A DNA stretch of 45,127 nucleotides from Gemmata massiliana (GTDB lineage Bacteria; Planctomycetota; Planctomycetia; Gemmatales; Gemmataceae). The notes below the pieces were generated by a model. It did not search any database. It was not told where the DNA came from and saw only the letters and a program-made list of their open reading frames with translations. The stretch covers positions 694,886 to 740,012 of the forward strand of contig HG799464.1 in NCBI GenBank assembly GCA_000531095.1, written 5' to 3'. A program made the position numbers and the translations under genes. Every line of letters starts with the position of its first letter. Position 1 is the stretch's first letter. Positions 7,236-16,374 of the stretch are shown here, piece after piece.

Positions 7236-8117
7236 GTGGACGACCACCCGGAAATGAGGGCGCCCACTCCCCCCTCCGCGCCGGCGTACCTGATCTTCTT
7301 CTTATCCGGAGCCGCGACTCTCGTTTACGAGGTGTCGTGGGCGCGACAGGTCGGGCTGCTGTTCGGACACACCGCCCACGCAGCGGCGGTCGTTCTCACC
7401 GCCTACTTCGCCGGGCTAGCTGTCGGCTCCGCGGCCGGCTCCGCGCTGGCGCGGCGGGTGCGGCCGCTACAGGGGTACGCGGTCGCCGAGTTCGTCGCCG
7501 TCGGGTGGGCGTGTCTCGTCCCGCTCCTCCTCGCGGCGGCCGGAACCGACGGGTCTGGTTTCCTGCATCACCCAGCTCCTGGCGCACGCCTCGCCCTCCG
7601 ATGGGCGTTCTGCTTTCTGGTGCTACAGCCCGCGACGGCCGCCCTCGGGGCGACCCTGCCGCTGGTCGCGGAGTGGCTGTCGCCGGCCGGGCGGCCCGAC
7701 GACGCCCGGGTCACATCGGCTTACGCCGCCAACACGCTCGGGGCGTTCGTCGGCGTCGTCGGGGCCACGGCCTGGCTCCTTGTGAACGTGGGGGTGGTCG
7801 GGTCGGGGTTCTTGCCGCGGGCCTCTCCGCCGCCTGCGGCCTCGCCGCGCTCGCCCTCCACCGGTTCGACCGGCGGCGCGGCCGCGCCACGGGTACACCG
7901 GCCGATGCGCCGGTCGAACCTGAACACCCGGCGGCGTGGAAGCTGGCTGCGGCCGCGCTGTCGGGGTTCGGTATTCTCGCTCTCGAAGTCCTTTACACTC
8001 GTCTGTTCTCGCTCGTCTTCCACAACAGCACATACACGTTCGGGGCGGTGCTTGCCTCGGTACTCGTGGCCCTGGCGTTCGGCTCCCTCATCGCGGGCCG
8101 GGCCGTCCGGGTCATGA
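7236..8117 (+). CDS. Membrane spermidine-synthase-like protein, N-terminal half (frameshifted)
   Basis: The protein starts MDDHPEMRAPTPPSAPAYLI and carries the first transmembrane segments (YLIFFLSGAATLVYEVSWAR, AAAVVLTAYFAGLAVGSAAG). These are typical of multi-pass proteins that have a C-terminal spermidine-synthase domain; YEVSWAR is a family hallmark. The frame is good to about 7813 (LVNVGVVGSG). A one-base indel in a GGGG-containing stretch then puts the real continuation (LAAGLSAACGLAALAL) in another frame; the last 100 codons up to 8117 are therefore not real. It should be read with the next entry as one gene. Confidence 0.65.
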   Translation: MDDHPEMRAPTPPSAPAYLIFFLSGAATLVYEVSWARQVGLLFGHTAHAAAVVLTAYFAGLAVGSAAGSALARRVRPLQGYAVAEFVAVGWACLVPLLLAAAGTDGSGFLHHPAPGARLALRWAFCFLVLQPATAALGATLPLVAEWLSPAGRPDDARVTSAYAANTLGAFVGVVGATAWLLVNVGVVGSGFLPRASPPPAASPRSPSTGSTGGAAAPRVHRPMRRSNLNTRRRGSWLRPRCRGSVFSLSKSFTLVCSRSSSTTAHTRSGRCLPRYSWPWRSAPSSRAGPSGS

Positions 8118-9319
8118 CGCCCCGCTCGGTGGTCGTCCTGTCCGCGTGGGCGGGGGGCGTCGCGACCGTCGCGTCGGTCGTCGCGTTCGCCCGCGTCACC
8201 GGACTGGAATACTTTCGGGCCGGCGACAGCTTCGCCTCGTACATGACCGGAGCGTTCGGGCTGGTCGCGCTCGTGGTGCTCCCCCCGGTCGCGGCGCTCG
8301 GGGCGATCCTCCCCGCCGTCTGGCACCGCGGCCCGCGCGGCGGGTCCGGGGCGGGGGCCGCGGTCGGCCGGGCGACCGTCGCGAACACGCTGGCCGCCGC
8401 GGCGGGGGCGGTGTGTGCGAACTTCGTGCTGCTGCCCCGCCTCGGGCTATGGGCGTCGTTCGTGTTCGTTGCCGGACTGTTCGCGCTCCCCGCCGTGGTG
8501 GCCCTGACCGGGAGTCGGCCGCTCGCGGCGGTCCTGGTCGGGCTGGTGTTCGTCTTCCTCGCCGTCCCGCTGGCGAGCCCGCCCGGCCCCGAGCGGTGGG
8601 CGACGGCCCCGGACGACGAGGCGCTCGTGCGGCGGTGGGCCTCGGCCTACAGCTGGGTCGACGTGGTGAGGTCGCCGGTCGGGGCGATGAAGGTGCGGCA
8701 GAACATGCACTACCGGTTCGGCTCGACCGGGTTCGACGCCCCGCGGGCATACCGGCAGGCCCACCTCCCGCTGCTCCTGCACCCGCGCCCGGCGGACGTG
8801 CTGTTCCTGGGGCTGGGGACCGGGCTGACCGCGGCCGGGGCGCTCCCGCACCCGGAGGTCGAGCGGGCGGTCGTCGTCGAACTCGTGCCCGAGGTGGTGG
8901 ACGCCGCGCGCCTCCTCGCCGACGCCAACCGCGGGGTGGTCGATCACCCGAAGGTCGAGGTGCGGGTCGGCGACGCCCGCCACTTCCTGCACGCGACCGA
9001 CCGCCGGTTCGACGTGATCGTCTCGGACCTGTTCGTCCCGTGGGAGAGCGAGACCGGCTACCTGTACACGGTCGAAAACTACCGGGCCGCGAGGCGGAGG
9101 CTCAAGCTGGGCGGCATCTTCTGCCAGTGGCTGCCGGTGTACCAGCTCGGGCCGCGCGAGTTCGAGATGATCGCCGACAGCTTCGCCGCCGCCTTCCCGG
9201 ACGTGTCGCTGTGGTGGGGACACCTCGACCCCCACCGCCCGATCGTGGCGCTGGTCGGCGGCGACGCGTCGATGACGGCGGACGCATCCTCGGTCGAAGA
9301 CCGCCTCGGACGACTGTGA
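7813..9319 (+). CDS. Spermidine/spermine synthase-like protein, main part (broken)
   Basis: Continues the gene begun at 7236. Further membrane segments lead to LSGFGILALEVLYTRLFSLV, then a Rossmann-type methyltransferase/aminopropyltransferase domain: DVLFLGLGTGLTAAGAL is the nucleotide-binding loop and AVVVELVPEVVDAA the following acidic strand. VIVSDLF and the FCQWLPVYQL region are also typical of the spermine/spermidine synthase superfamily. It probably transfers an aminopropyl or similar group at the membrane; the substrate is unknown. An in-frame TGA at 9317-9319 stops it early. The same frame resumes (VDGEIRAARDVFGLYLGHWQ) and, after another indel near 9535, ends HRLALFPQ at 9597-9599. 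Three lesions suggest a pseudogene or poor sequence. Confidence 0.65.
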
Positions 9320-9627
9320 AGGGTGGTCCCGGTCGATGGCGAGATCCGGGCGGCGCGGGACGTGTTCGGCCTCTACCTCGGCCACTGGCAGCCGCGACGG
9401 CCGGACCGCCTGAACACCGACGAACACCCGCGGGTCGAGTTCCTCACCCCCGTCAGCCACCGCGACCGAACGCTGTTGCACGGCGACGCCCTGCGCCGCT
9501 ACTACGACGACGTGTTCGCCCGCCTGCCCGATCCACTTCTGGGCCACTCTCGCGGAACGGGGGCGGGCCGGGCACCGGCTCGCCCTGTTCCCGCAGTAGC
9601 CCGCTGTCGGGCCGCCAGTGCGTACTG

Positions 9628-10340
9628 TCACATTCCGAACCGCACCGCGACCAGAGTGTAGTCGTCGGCGGGGGCATCCCACCAGGTGCCGCCGGACGGC
9701 CTCATCGACCGTTGCCACGATCCGATCGGGCGCGGCCGCACCGACGCTGCCGATCGCTTCGCCCAGGCGGTTCCGGCCGAACTGCGTCCCGTCGGCGTCC
9801 ATCGCCTCGGTCACCCCGTCCGTCAGGCAGACGAGCACCGAAGCAGCAGCGGCCGGGACGGTCACCGTCTCCCAGGTGCCGTCCTGCATCACCCCCGAGC
9901 ATCGTGCCGCTCGAGCCCAGTGACTTCGGCGGGTCCGACCCGATCAGCAGCAACCCTGCTTCGTGCCCGGCGCTGGCGAACCAGAGGGTTTGGCGCGCGG
10001 GACACCACCGGGCGACCAGCAGGGTGGCGAAACAGTACGACGGGGCGACCGCGGCGAACCGCCGGTTCACCCGGCGGACGACTTGTCCAGGGTCGGCGTC
10101 CACCTCGACGGCGTCCAGGATGAGCACCTTGAGGACGGCGGCCACCATCGCGGCCGGGACGCCGTGGCCGATCACGTCGGCCACGCAGCACACGATCGTG
10201 CCGTCCGGCAGTGGGGGCACGTCGTAGAAGTCCTCGGCCACGGCTTCGGCCGGGCGGTGGATCGCCGCCAGTTCCACCCCGCGAGCGACCTGACCGGGCC
10301 GCGGCAACAGATTCTGCTGGACCTGTCGGGCCTTGTTCAG
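9628..10340 (-). pseudogene. SpoIIE/PP2C-type phosphatase domain, detached and frameshifted
   Basis: Minus-strand frames give KARQVQQNLLPRPGQVARGV, then DFYDVPPLPDGTIVCCVADV, IGHGVPAAMVAAVLKVLILD and later LVCLTDGVTEAMDADGTQFG, ending DDYTLVAVRFGM at 9628. This is a serine/threonine phosphatase of the SpoIIE/RsbU type, closely matching the intact paralogue at 33419-34882; even 31 bases near its C-terminus are identical. Frameshifts lie at about 9898 (a run of five G) and 9680 (a run of five C). The sensor and HAMP part that should precede it lies on the other strand at 10477-10900, beyond an IS remnant. Confidence 0.75.
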
Positions 10341-10476
10341 GGTGTGGGCCAACCGGGCCGAAGCGCGGCCGTGGTCGCTCGCCTCGACCCGCCTCATCCT
10401 GCTGCTGGACATCCTGGTCACGTTCACCCGGCAAACGACCGACACCCAACCAAGAAACTCAACGTGAAAACTACTG
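10341..10476 (+). mobile_element. 3' remnant of an ISH3/IS4-like element
   Basis: These bases match, with scattered substitutions, the last 137 bases of the element at 16375-17534: a transposase C-terminus (VWANR, LLLDILVTFTRQTTD) and a terminal repeat ending CTACTG at 10476. The 5' part and left repeat are missing. It sits exactly between two opposed halves of a phosphatase gene. Confidence 0.75.
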
Positions 10477-10900
10477 GAGCCGGACGAGGTCGCGGCGGCG
10501 ATCCGAACGGCGGCCGCGGCGCCGGAGCGGCGGGCGACCCACCGGGGCGCGGACCTTGTGGCGGGCGTCCACACGGAAGCGGGCGCGACCGTCTACATCG
10601 CCGAGCGCCTGGACGACATCCGCCGGGAGGTCCGGGGGCAGGTCGTCGTCCGCTCGGTCGGCCTCCTGGTGTTCGGGGCCGCGCTGGCGCTGGGCGTCAA
10701 CCCGCTCATCCACCGGATCGTCTCCCGACCCTTGCGCCGACTCGTCCGGGCCATCGACGCCGTCCGGGCCGGCCTGCTCGCCCAGTCGGCCGGCCCGCTC
10801 GGGATATATGAACTCGACCGACTCGCCGGCGCGGTGAACGAGATGAGCCGGACGCTCGCCGACGAGGCCGACCGGCGGAAACTGGCCCTGAGGTGGACCC
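10477..10900 (+). pseudogene. Sensor/HAMP part of the broken phosphatase gene
   Basis: The plus-strand frame EPDEVAAAIRTAAAAPERRA, then GATVYIAERLDDIRREVRGQ, a membrane helix (SVGLLVFGAALALGVNPLIH) and a HAMP domain (PLRRLVRAIDAVRAGLL...LAGAVNEMSRTLADEADRRK) matches, in order, the middle of the intact paralogue at 33419-34882 (VAERLDTLRREV, RPLRRLARTLGAIRAGELG). It begins directly at the IS remnant and ends near 10895, just before the next gene, where the phosphatase domain should follow but does not. Confidence 0.7.
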
Positions 10901-10925
10901 ATCCGACCGGGGCGCGGACCACGGG

Positions 10926-11369
10926 CTACTTCTGTTTGAAGTCACCGGAGTACGGCTTGGTCCCGACCTTGCCGCTGATCGTGCCCTCCCACTTCATGTC
11001 CTTGGTGAACACGTCGTTCTTGCCGACGAACTTCGTGGACGAGCCCTTCGGGTCGTCCTTCCGCTCCTTATCGTCCGCCGGGGCCGGCTCCAGCTTGACC
11101 GTCGTCGCCGGCGTCGTCTTCAGCACCAGCGTCAGGCTCTTGGAGTCGATCGCCTTCAGCTTCTTCTTGTGCAGGTCGTCGTGGTTGCCGTACACGTACA
11201 CGGTGACCGCGCCGGTCTTGGCGTCCGCCACGATCTCCGGGTGGTACTCCTCGTCGCCCCACTCGACCACGATCCCCTTGTGCGGGCCGACGTGGTCGTC
11301 GGCCCGCGCCGACCCGGTCGCCAGTCCGCCGATCAGCCCGGCCAGGGCCAGTCCGAACATCGTCCTCAT
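10926..11369 (-). CDS. Exported protein associated with RND metal efflux
   Basis: 147 residues; ATG at 11369 follows GAGGAGG at a good distance. A signal peptide (MRTMFGLALAGLIGGLATGSARA) is followed by HVGPHKGIVVEWGDEEYHPE, a His/Glu-rich stretch that could bind metal, and a small beta-rich domain (AVTVYVYGNHDD, KSLTLVLKTTP). It ends EGTISGKVGTKPYSGDFKQK. The frameshifted gene at 35429-35901 is a paralogue (GPHGGH, HLEVVANRDDETVTVYALD, VSGTVGGTAYSGDLSQK). This gene lies just beyond the end of the truncated RND gene and in its orientation; the paralogue lies in the module that carries the other RND pump. A periplasmic metal-handling role is inferred from this context. Confidence 0.75.
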   Translation of the reverse strand: MRTMFGLALAGLIGGLATGSARADDHVGPHKGIVVEWGDEEYHPEIVADAKTGAVTVYVYGNHDDLHKKKLKAIDSKSLTLVLKTTPATTVKLEPAPADDKERKDDPKGSSTKFVGKNDVFTKDMKWEGTISGKVGTKPYSGDFKQK

Positions 11370-11401
11370 CGTCGATCCTCCTCGAAGGTGACAAACCGTC
11401 C

Positions 11402-12412
11402 TCACGGCCCGCTCCGGGCCGTGTCCTCAGTGGCCGCCGGCGGGTGCGTCGCCGGGGCCGTGTCCGCGGGTGCCGCGCCGTGCGGCGGGTGTGTTTCGTG
11501 CGCCGCGGCGGGCGGGTCGTCCAGCCCGTCGGCGCGCTCGTCGAGTTTCGCCAGCCTCTCGGCGTCCCCGCCGCTGAACTTCCAGAACAGTCCCGGGCGG
11601 AGCAGGAACTCGCAGAACGTGCTGGTGATGAGCCCGCCGAGGATCACGGTCGCCACCGGGTACAGGATCTCCCGCCCCGGCTCCTGCCCGACGACCACCA
11701 GCGGGATCAGCGCGATGCCGGCGGTGAGCGCCGTCATCAGCACCGGCGACAGCCGTTCCAGGCTGCCCCGGAGGATTATGTGTTCGGTGAACCCCTCGCC
11801 CTCGTGCCGCATCAGGTGCAGGTAGTGGCTGACCAGCATGATGCCGTTGCGGGCGGCGATCCCCAGCACCGTCACGAACCCGACCAGCGACCCGAGCGAC
11901 ACCACCCCGCCGGTGAGGCCGACGCCCACCAACCCGCCGACCAGAGCGAACGGCAGAGTGAAGGCCGTGAGGAGCGTAAGCCGCCACGACTCGAAGTCGG
12001 AGTAGATGACGAGAATCACCCCCACAAGGGCCAGGCCGCCGAGCAGGTACAGCCGCCGGCTCGATTCGCGCCGGGCCGCTTCCTCGCCCAGGAACTCGGG
12101 GTGGTAGCCGGCGTCGAACTTCACCTCCCGCACCTTCTGCTCGACCTCGGTCGCCACCGCCCCGAGGTCGCGGCCCTTCACGTTGCAGGTGATGTCCAGC
12201 CGGCGGGACGCGGCCTCCCGCTTGATCTCGTTCGGCATCGGCACGACCAGCACGTCGGCCACCTCCCCCAACCGCACTTGGACGCCCGCCGGGGTGTCGA
12301 TCGGCAGAGCCCGGAGGGCGGCCAGGTCATCCCGGCACGCCGGCACGCCCCAGACGACCACGTCGAACCGCTTCTGCCCCTCGTACACCTCGCCGACCTT
12401 CGTGCCGCGCAA
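11402..12412 (-). CDS. CusA/CzcA-type RND pump, C-terminal third only
   Basis: 336 residues matching the last third of a heavy-metal RND transporter: porter-domain end (PNEIKREAASRRLDITCNVK), then the distal membrane helices (LYLLGGLALVGVILVIYSDF, SLGSLVGFVTVLGIAARNGI, MLVSHYLHLMRHEGEGFTEH, LERLSPVLMTALTAGIALIP) and a Pro/Ala/His-rich tail. RNGIM...HYxHLM...GSLERLxPVLMTA is the hallmark of this family. The full-length relative at 41557-45119 shows that about 800 N-terminal residues are missing. The frame has no proper start and runs to within about 20 bases of an ISAs1 terminal repeat at 12434, so the gene was cut by that element. It is probably non-functional. Confidence 0.85.
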   Translation of the reverse strand: MRGTKVGEVYEGQKRFDVVVWGVPACRDDLAALRALPIDTPAGVQVRLGEVADVLVVPMPNEIKREAASRRLDITCNVKGRDLGAVATEVEQKVREVKFDAGYHPEFLGEEAARRESSRRLYLLGGLALVGVILVIYSDFESWRLTLLTAFTLPFALVGGLVGVGLTGGVVSLGSLVGFVTVLGIAARNGIMLVSHYLHLMRHEGEGFTEHIILRGSLERLSPVLMTALTAGIALIPLVVVGQEPGREILYPVATVILGGLITSTFCEFLLRPGLFWKFSGGDAERLAKLDERADGLDDPPAAAHETHPPHGAAPADTAPATHPPAATEDTARSGP

Positions 12413-12433
12413 AGAGCGTCGTCGTCGCTCGGC

Positions 12434-13686
12434 GCAGGGCCGTTCCGTGTTTCATCTTGTGGAGTTTGACTGGTCTGAGTAATTGGGGCAGGTCTCAACC
12501 AGTTGAGGGGCCGATGCTCCCTTGCACGCTCTACGAGGCTCTTGCCACGCTCCCCGATCCCCGCGACCGCCACGGTTGCATCCACCCTCTCCCCGCCATC
12601 ATGGGGCTCGTCGCACTCGCCCTGCTCATGGGACGCAAGAGCCTCAAGAGCATTGCCCGATTCGGGCGGCAACACCAGGCTCCGCTCGCTCACGCACTCG
12701 GATTCCGACGTGGTAAGACGCCCTCCGCCTCCACCCTCTCACGCACCCTCCGACGCGTCGACGCACAACAACTTGAAAACGCTCTGTCGCGTTGGATCCG
12801 AGCTCGCATCGATCTCGACTCCATCGAGCAGATCTCGCTCGACGGCAAGACTCTGCGGGGCAGTCGTGACGGCGATGTCCCCGGCCAACACCTCGTCGCC
12901 GCTTACGCTCCCGCCGTCGAGGCGGTCTTGGCCCAGATCCGCGTCGATTCCAAGACCAACGAGCACAAGGCCGCGTTGGAACGGCTCGGGATCCTACCGC
13001 TGAAAGGGAAGGTTGTGGTCGGAGACGCGATGTTCTGCCAACGGGACCTGGCTGAGCAGGTGGTCGGTGCCGGTGGCGAGTACCTCCTGGTCGTGAAGGA
13101 CAACCAACCGGGGTTGGAGATCGACATCCGGGCGGGATTCGCCTTCGAAGAGACCGCCCGAGGGATCGCGGCGGCCATTCCCCCGTGAGGCACACACTCG
13201 GTCGGCTCTGGCGGATCGGGTCGCCACGACGTTGGAGAAGGGACACGGGCGGATCGAGAAGCGGACGTTGGAGACGACGCCGATCGTGACGTCGGGGCAG
13301 AAGTGGAAGGGGCTCAAACAGGGTTTTCGAATCACACGTGAGCGGACGGTAAAGGGCGTGAAGTCGGTAGAGGTGGTGTACGGGATCACAAGTCTTTCGA
13401 TGCGTCGAGCGAACGCGGCGATACTTCTGTCGGTTCTCCGGAGCCACTGGCAGATCGAGAACGGCTTGCACTACGTCCGGGACGTGACCCTGGGCGAGGA
13501 TGCGTGCCGAGTGCGATCGGGCACGGCTCCGCAGGTGTTGGCAGCACCGCGGAACGCAGTCATCCACCTGTTGACCGAGGTTGATGCCAAGAGCCGCCCG
13601 GAAGCCATCGAGATTCTCCAACTCCACCCTGAACAAGCCAGGAAGCTTATCGGAATCCCTCAATGTGAATAACGGAACGGCCCTGC
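12434..13686 (+). mobile_element. ISAs1-family insertion sequence
   Basis: Perfect 15-bp terminal inverted repeats, GCAGGGCCGTTCCGT at 12434-12448 and its complement at 13672-13686, bound a transposase of the ISAs1 family. The flanking bases (GTCGCTCGGC on the left, CTGCCGCGAC on the right) do not form a target duplication. This fits a deletion of neighbouring DNA after insertion; the missing part of the RND gene supports it. Confidence 0.85.
12514..13672 (+). CDS. ISAs1-family DDE transposase (frameshifted)
   Basis: Begins MLPCTLYEALATLPDPRDRH, with hydrophobic IMGLVALALLMGRKSLKSIA, then LDGKTLRGSRDG, which carries the first catalytic Asp of the ISAs1 DDE domain, and later VVVGDAMFCQRDLAEQVV and YLLVVKDNQPG. 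The first frame ends TGA at 13186-13188 after a run of five C at 13180-13184. Reading four C joins it to the second frame (REAHTRSALADRVATTLEKG, then SHWQIENGLHYVRDV and EDACRVRSG), which contains the third catalytic residue and ends at 13672. The break is probably a homopolymer sequencing error, so the element may be intact. Confidence 0.85.
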
Positions 13687-13714
13687 CTGCCGCGACCCGC
13701 CCTCGCCCATTCTA

Positions 13715-13915
13715 TTACGCTTTCGCGACGGCGGGGTTGCGCTTCCACCGCCGGAAGTCGCGGATTCCGGCGTAGATGCCGTACGTCATGAGGGTCAGGG
13801 CGGTCGCCGCGAGGGCGAAGAAGATGACGTGTTCGGTCATCCCGTCCGGGTAGTCGCGGCCGTTGATCTCGATGGCGATGAACGCTTCGGCGTGGTGCGC
13901 GAACAGACTGGACAT
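13715..13915 (-). CDS. Small single-pass membrane protein
   Basis: 66 residues from ATG 13915: MSSLFAHHAEAFIAIEINGR, then DYPDGMTEHVIFFALAATAL, a membrane helix (VIFFALAATALTLMTYGIYAGI) and a basic tail (RDFRRWKRNPAVAKA). It lies between the TolC-like gene (14103-15674) and the ISAs1 element, in the same orientation as the efflux genes, so it probably belongs to their operon. His and acidic residues near the N-terminus could touch metal, but the family is not recognised. Confidence 0.6.
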   Translation of the reverse strand: MSSLFAHHAEAFIAIEINGRDYPDGMTEHVIFFALAATALTLMTYGIYAGIRDFRRWKRNPAVAKA

Positions 13916-14102
13916 CGTCTCGACTCCGAAGGGTGGGGCGGGGAAGTTGCGGCGACTCGGGCGTTTGAATCCCGGAACGGATCGGAACCGTGGGAGCGGT
14001 GTCAATCTCGCCCCGCCCGCCGCAACCGTCAAGGGGCCGCTCCCGAATCGTCCGGAGTAAACCACCGGGAACGAATCGGGAACGCCCGCGCCGCCCTGGG
14101 CC

Positions 14103-15674
14103 TCACGGCGCCTTCGGCTTGCCCGGCGTGGCGGGCGGCGCCATCACCGGACCCGCGCCGGGCCCGCGCGGTGCAGGGGGCGGCTCCGGCCACCACTCTT
14201 CGAGGAGCAGGCCGGACAGTTCGGCCGCCGCCCGCCACGCCTCGCCGAGCGAGCGATTGTACTCCAGCCGCGCCTCGGCCACGTTGCGCTGGGACTGGAT
14301 CACCCGCAGGTACTCGAACTGCCCGCCCTTGAACGCGGCGAGCGCCAGTTTGTACGTCTCCTCCGCGCGGGGGATCAACTCGGTCCGGTACACCTCGGCC
14401 CGCTCGCGGGCGGCGGCGTACGTCTGGTACGCGGCGGCGACGCGGGCCGCCAACTCGTTCTCCGCCTGCCCGACGTTCTGGATCGCCATCCCCAGTTCGG
14501 CCTGCGCCGCGCGGATGTTACCCTGGTTGCGGTTCCACAGCGGGACCGGCATGCTGACGCCCACCGCGCCGTCGTGCGAGCGGTTCTCGAACTGCCGGAT
14601 GTACGCGGCGTAGACGGTCACGTTCGGGATCGGCTCGGCCTGCGCCCGCTTGACCGCCGCCTGCGCCCGGTCCACCCCGACCTTCGCCGCCCGCGCCTGC
14701 GGGTGGTAGGCGAGCACCGCCTCCCGCGTCCGGTCGGGGTCGTAGTCCGGCAGGCCGTCGAACGTCGCGACGACGCTGGTGGGCACGAGCGCGTTCTGCC
14801 CGGCGACGGCGGCCAGCCGCCGGTACGCGCCGGGCAGTTCCCGCTTCACCGACTGGAGTTCGGCCCGGAACCGCTCCCGCTCGACCTCCAACTGGACCAT
14901 GTCCAGCCGCGCGATCTGCTTCGCGTCGAGCAGGCTCTTCCCGTTGGCGACCGCGTCGTCGGCGAGCTTGACGAGTTCCGTGAGGATCTCGCCCCGCCGC
15001 TGGAGGGCGTAGGCCTCGTAGAACGCCGCCCGGACCGTGCCGACGACGGTGTACCGCTCGGTGAGCAGTTCGAGCGTCGCCTGATCGACTTCCCGCGCCG
15101 CGACCGCCTGCGCGAGGGTGAGTTTCTTGCCGGTGACGATGGTCTGGGAGACCCGCGGGGCGGTGAGGATGCCGAGGCGGTCGGGGCTGGATTTGTCGCC
15201 CAGTTCGTCCCAGTTGATCGCGACATCGGGGTTCGGGTACAGGCCGGCCTGGAGGTGCCGCCCGCGGGCCGCCTCGATGGCGAGGTTGGCCCGCGCCAGC
15301 CGCGGGTTCCGCTCGACCGCCAGTCGGACGAAGTCGTCGACGCCGACCGGCGCCGGGTCGGGTGCGGGAGCCGGTGCCGGAACGGGTGTCGGTGCGGGCA
15401 ACCGGCCCGGCTCGCCGGGCGATGGCTGATAGGCCGCCCGCTGGACCGGCCCGTCCGGCGGCCGGCGGTACGCGCTCGGCGCGTCCCGGATCGACGGCTG
15501 CGGGTAAGCGAGTGGGTTCGGCGCGGGCGGCGTCCGGTCGAGCAACCCCGGCGTCGGCGTCGGCGACAGGGGCGAGCCGATTTCGGGCGACGCGCACCCG
15601 CCCATGAGCGCGGCCGCCGCGACCGCCCGCAGTACCGTTCGGTTTCGGATCGTTCGGATGACGGACCCCGACAT
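14103..15674 (-). CDS. TolC-like outer-membrane efflux lipoprotein
   Basis: 523 residues from ATG 15674. A signal sequence with lipobox (RAVAAAALMGGCAS) indicates a lipoprotein. A Pro/Ala linker (TPVPAPAPAPDPAPVGVDDF) leads to two repeated helical OEP units: VRLAVERNPRLARANLAIEA...YPNPDVAINWDELG and the second around EAVLAYHPQARAAKVGVDRA. NRNQGNIRAAQAELGMAIQN is characteristic of the CusC/CzcC group. It would form the outer-membrane channel of a three-part heavy-metal pump. Same-strand neighbours are the small membrane protein and the truncated RND gene; the membrane-fusion protein normally found between them is missing, presumably lost with the ISAs1-linked deletion. The frame is open upstream to 16178 and beyond, but the signal peptide fixes this start. 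Confidence 0.85.
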   Translation of the reverse strand: MSGSVIRTIRNRTVLRAVAAAALMGGCASPEIGSPLSPTPTPGLLDRTPPAPNPLAYPQPSIRDAPSAYRRPPDGPVQRAAYQPSPGEPGRLPAPTPVPAPAPAPDPAPVGVDDFVRLAVERNPRLARANLAIEAARGRHLQAGLYPNPDVAINWDELGDKSSPDRLGILTAPRVSQTIVTGKKLTLAQAVAAREVDQATLELLTERYTVVGTVRAAFYEAYALQRRGEILTELVKLADDAVANGKSLLDAKQIARLDMVQLEVERERFRAELQSVKRELPGAYRRLAAVAGQNALVPTSVVATFDGLPDYDPDRTREAVLAYHPQARAAKVGVDRAQAAVKRAQAEPIPNVTVYAAYIRQFENRSHDGAVGVSMPVPLWNRNQGNIRAAQAELGMAIQNVGQAENELAARVAAAYQTYAAARERAEVYRTELIPRAEETYKLALAAFKGGQFEYLRVIQSQRNVAEARLEYNRSLGEAWRAAAELSGLLLEEWWPEPPPAPRGPGAGPVMAPPATPGKPKAP

Positions 15675-16178
15675 GACGAACCCTCGTGCGTTGTCCCGTC
15701 GTGGCGGGCGTGACCGGACCTCCCGACGGAAAGGCACCGGCAAATACCAGCAGGCGCGCGAAACCGTACGTGCGGTCATCGACGAGTCGGAAGACGCGGC
15801 CGGTAAGTACGGTGGGCTCGACGCCACCCCGAACGCGGCGGCCGAATCCCCGGTGCCGTGCCCCTCTTTCGGCCGTTCGCCCGACGCGCCGGTCGGCGCC
15901 GCGGCGAACGCGAATCGGTGGTCGCACGGCGGTTCGGCCGGACGATCCGGCGGCCGCGGCGACTCGGTTCGGGCCACCCCGGCGTCGGCCGACGTGTGGT
16001 CGATGGGCGCGTGGCAACAGACCCGCACGACTTCGGCGGAGCGGTCGCTCGGGCCTGCCGAAGGCGTCGGCCCGCGGAGTCCCGCGACTAGCCGAAACGG
16101 ACAGGAGCCCGCCGCGGTGACCGGGAGGGTCGCCAGGAAGGTCGTCAACAGTGCCCACGACAAAACCGACCAGAACAT
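15675..16178 (-). CDS. Cys/His-containing secreted small protein, fused in frame with the next gene
   Basis: An open frame from ATG 16178 begins MFWSVLSWALLTTFLATLPV TAAGSC, a signal peptide, and includes VRVCCHAPIDH, PPCDHRF and a Ser/Pro-rich C-terminus. It resembles the protein at 37548-38015 in layout: signal, CCH motif, PCD-H motif, then Ser/Ala/Pro. It has no stop before the TolC-like start at 15674, which is unusual and suggests an indel that removed the stop, or a chance open frame. An in-frame ATG further upstream (MNVTVVGIAP) is another possible start. A copper- or metal-related secreted protein is inferred only from neighbours and Cys/His content. Confidence 0.4.
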
Positions 16179-16374
16179 CGCGACCAGCGCTGAAGATTTC
16201 GTGGGCGCAATCCCCACAACCGTTACATTCATCGGCTGCCGTTGGACGGGAGGTGAACGATAATCCGTTCCCGGTCTGGCCAAACCCTGCGCGATTCCAA
16301 ACCGCGTCGGCACAGCACGTCGTACCTCACTCCGCTCCCGCATCGGCTTCGACATGAACACCTCATACCAAGTC

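Noticed and set aside
13175..13240. Programmed frameshift in the ISAs1 transposase
   Set aside because: The break is at a plain C5 run with a TGA just after it and no stimulatory element; the family normally has one frame, so a homopolymer error is more likely.
14574..15713. Plus-strand frame opposite the TolC-like gene
   Set aside because: Shadow of a clear OEP-family gene with a lipoprotein signal on the minus strand.
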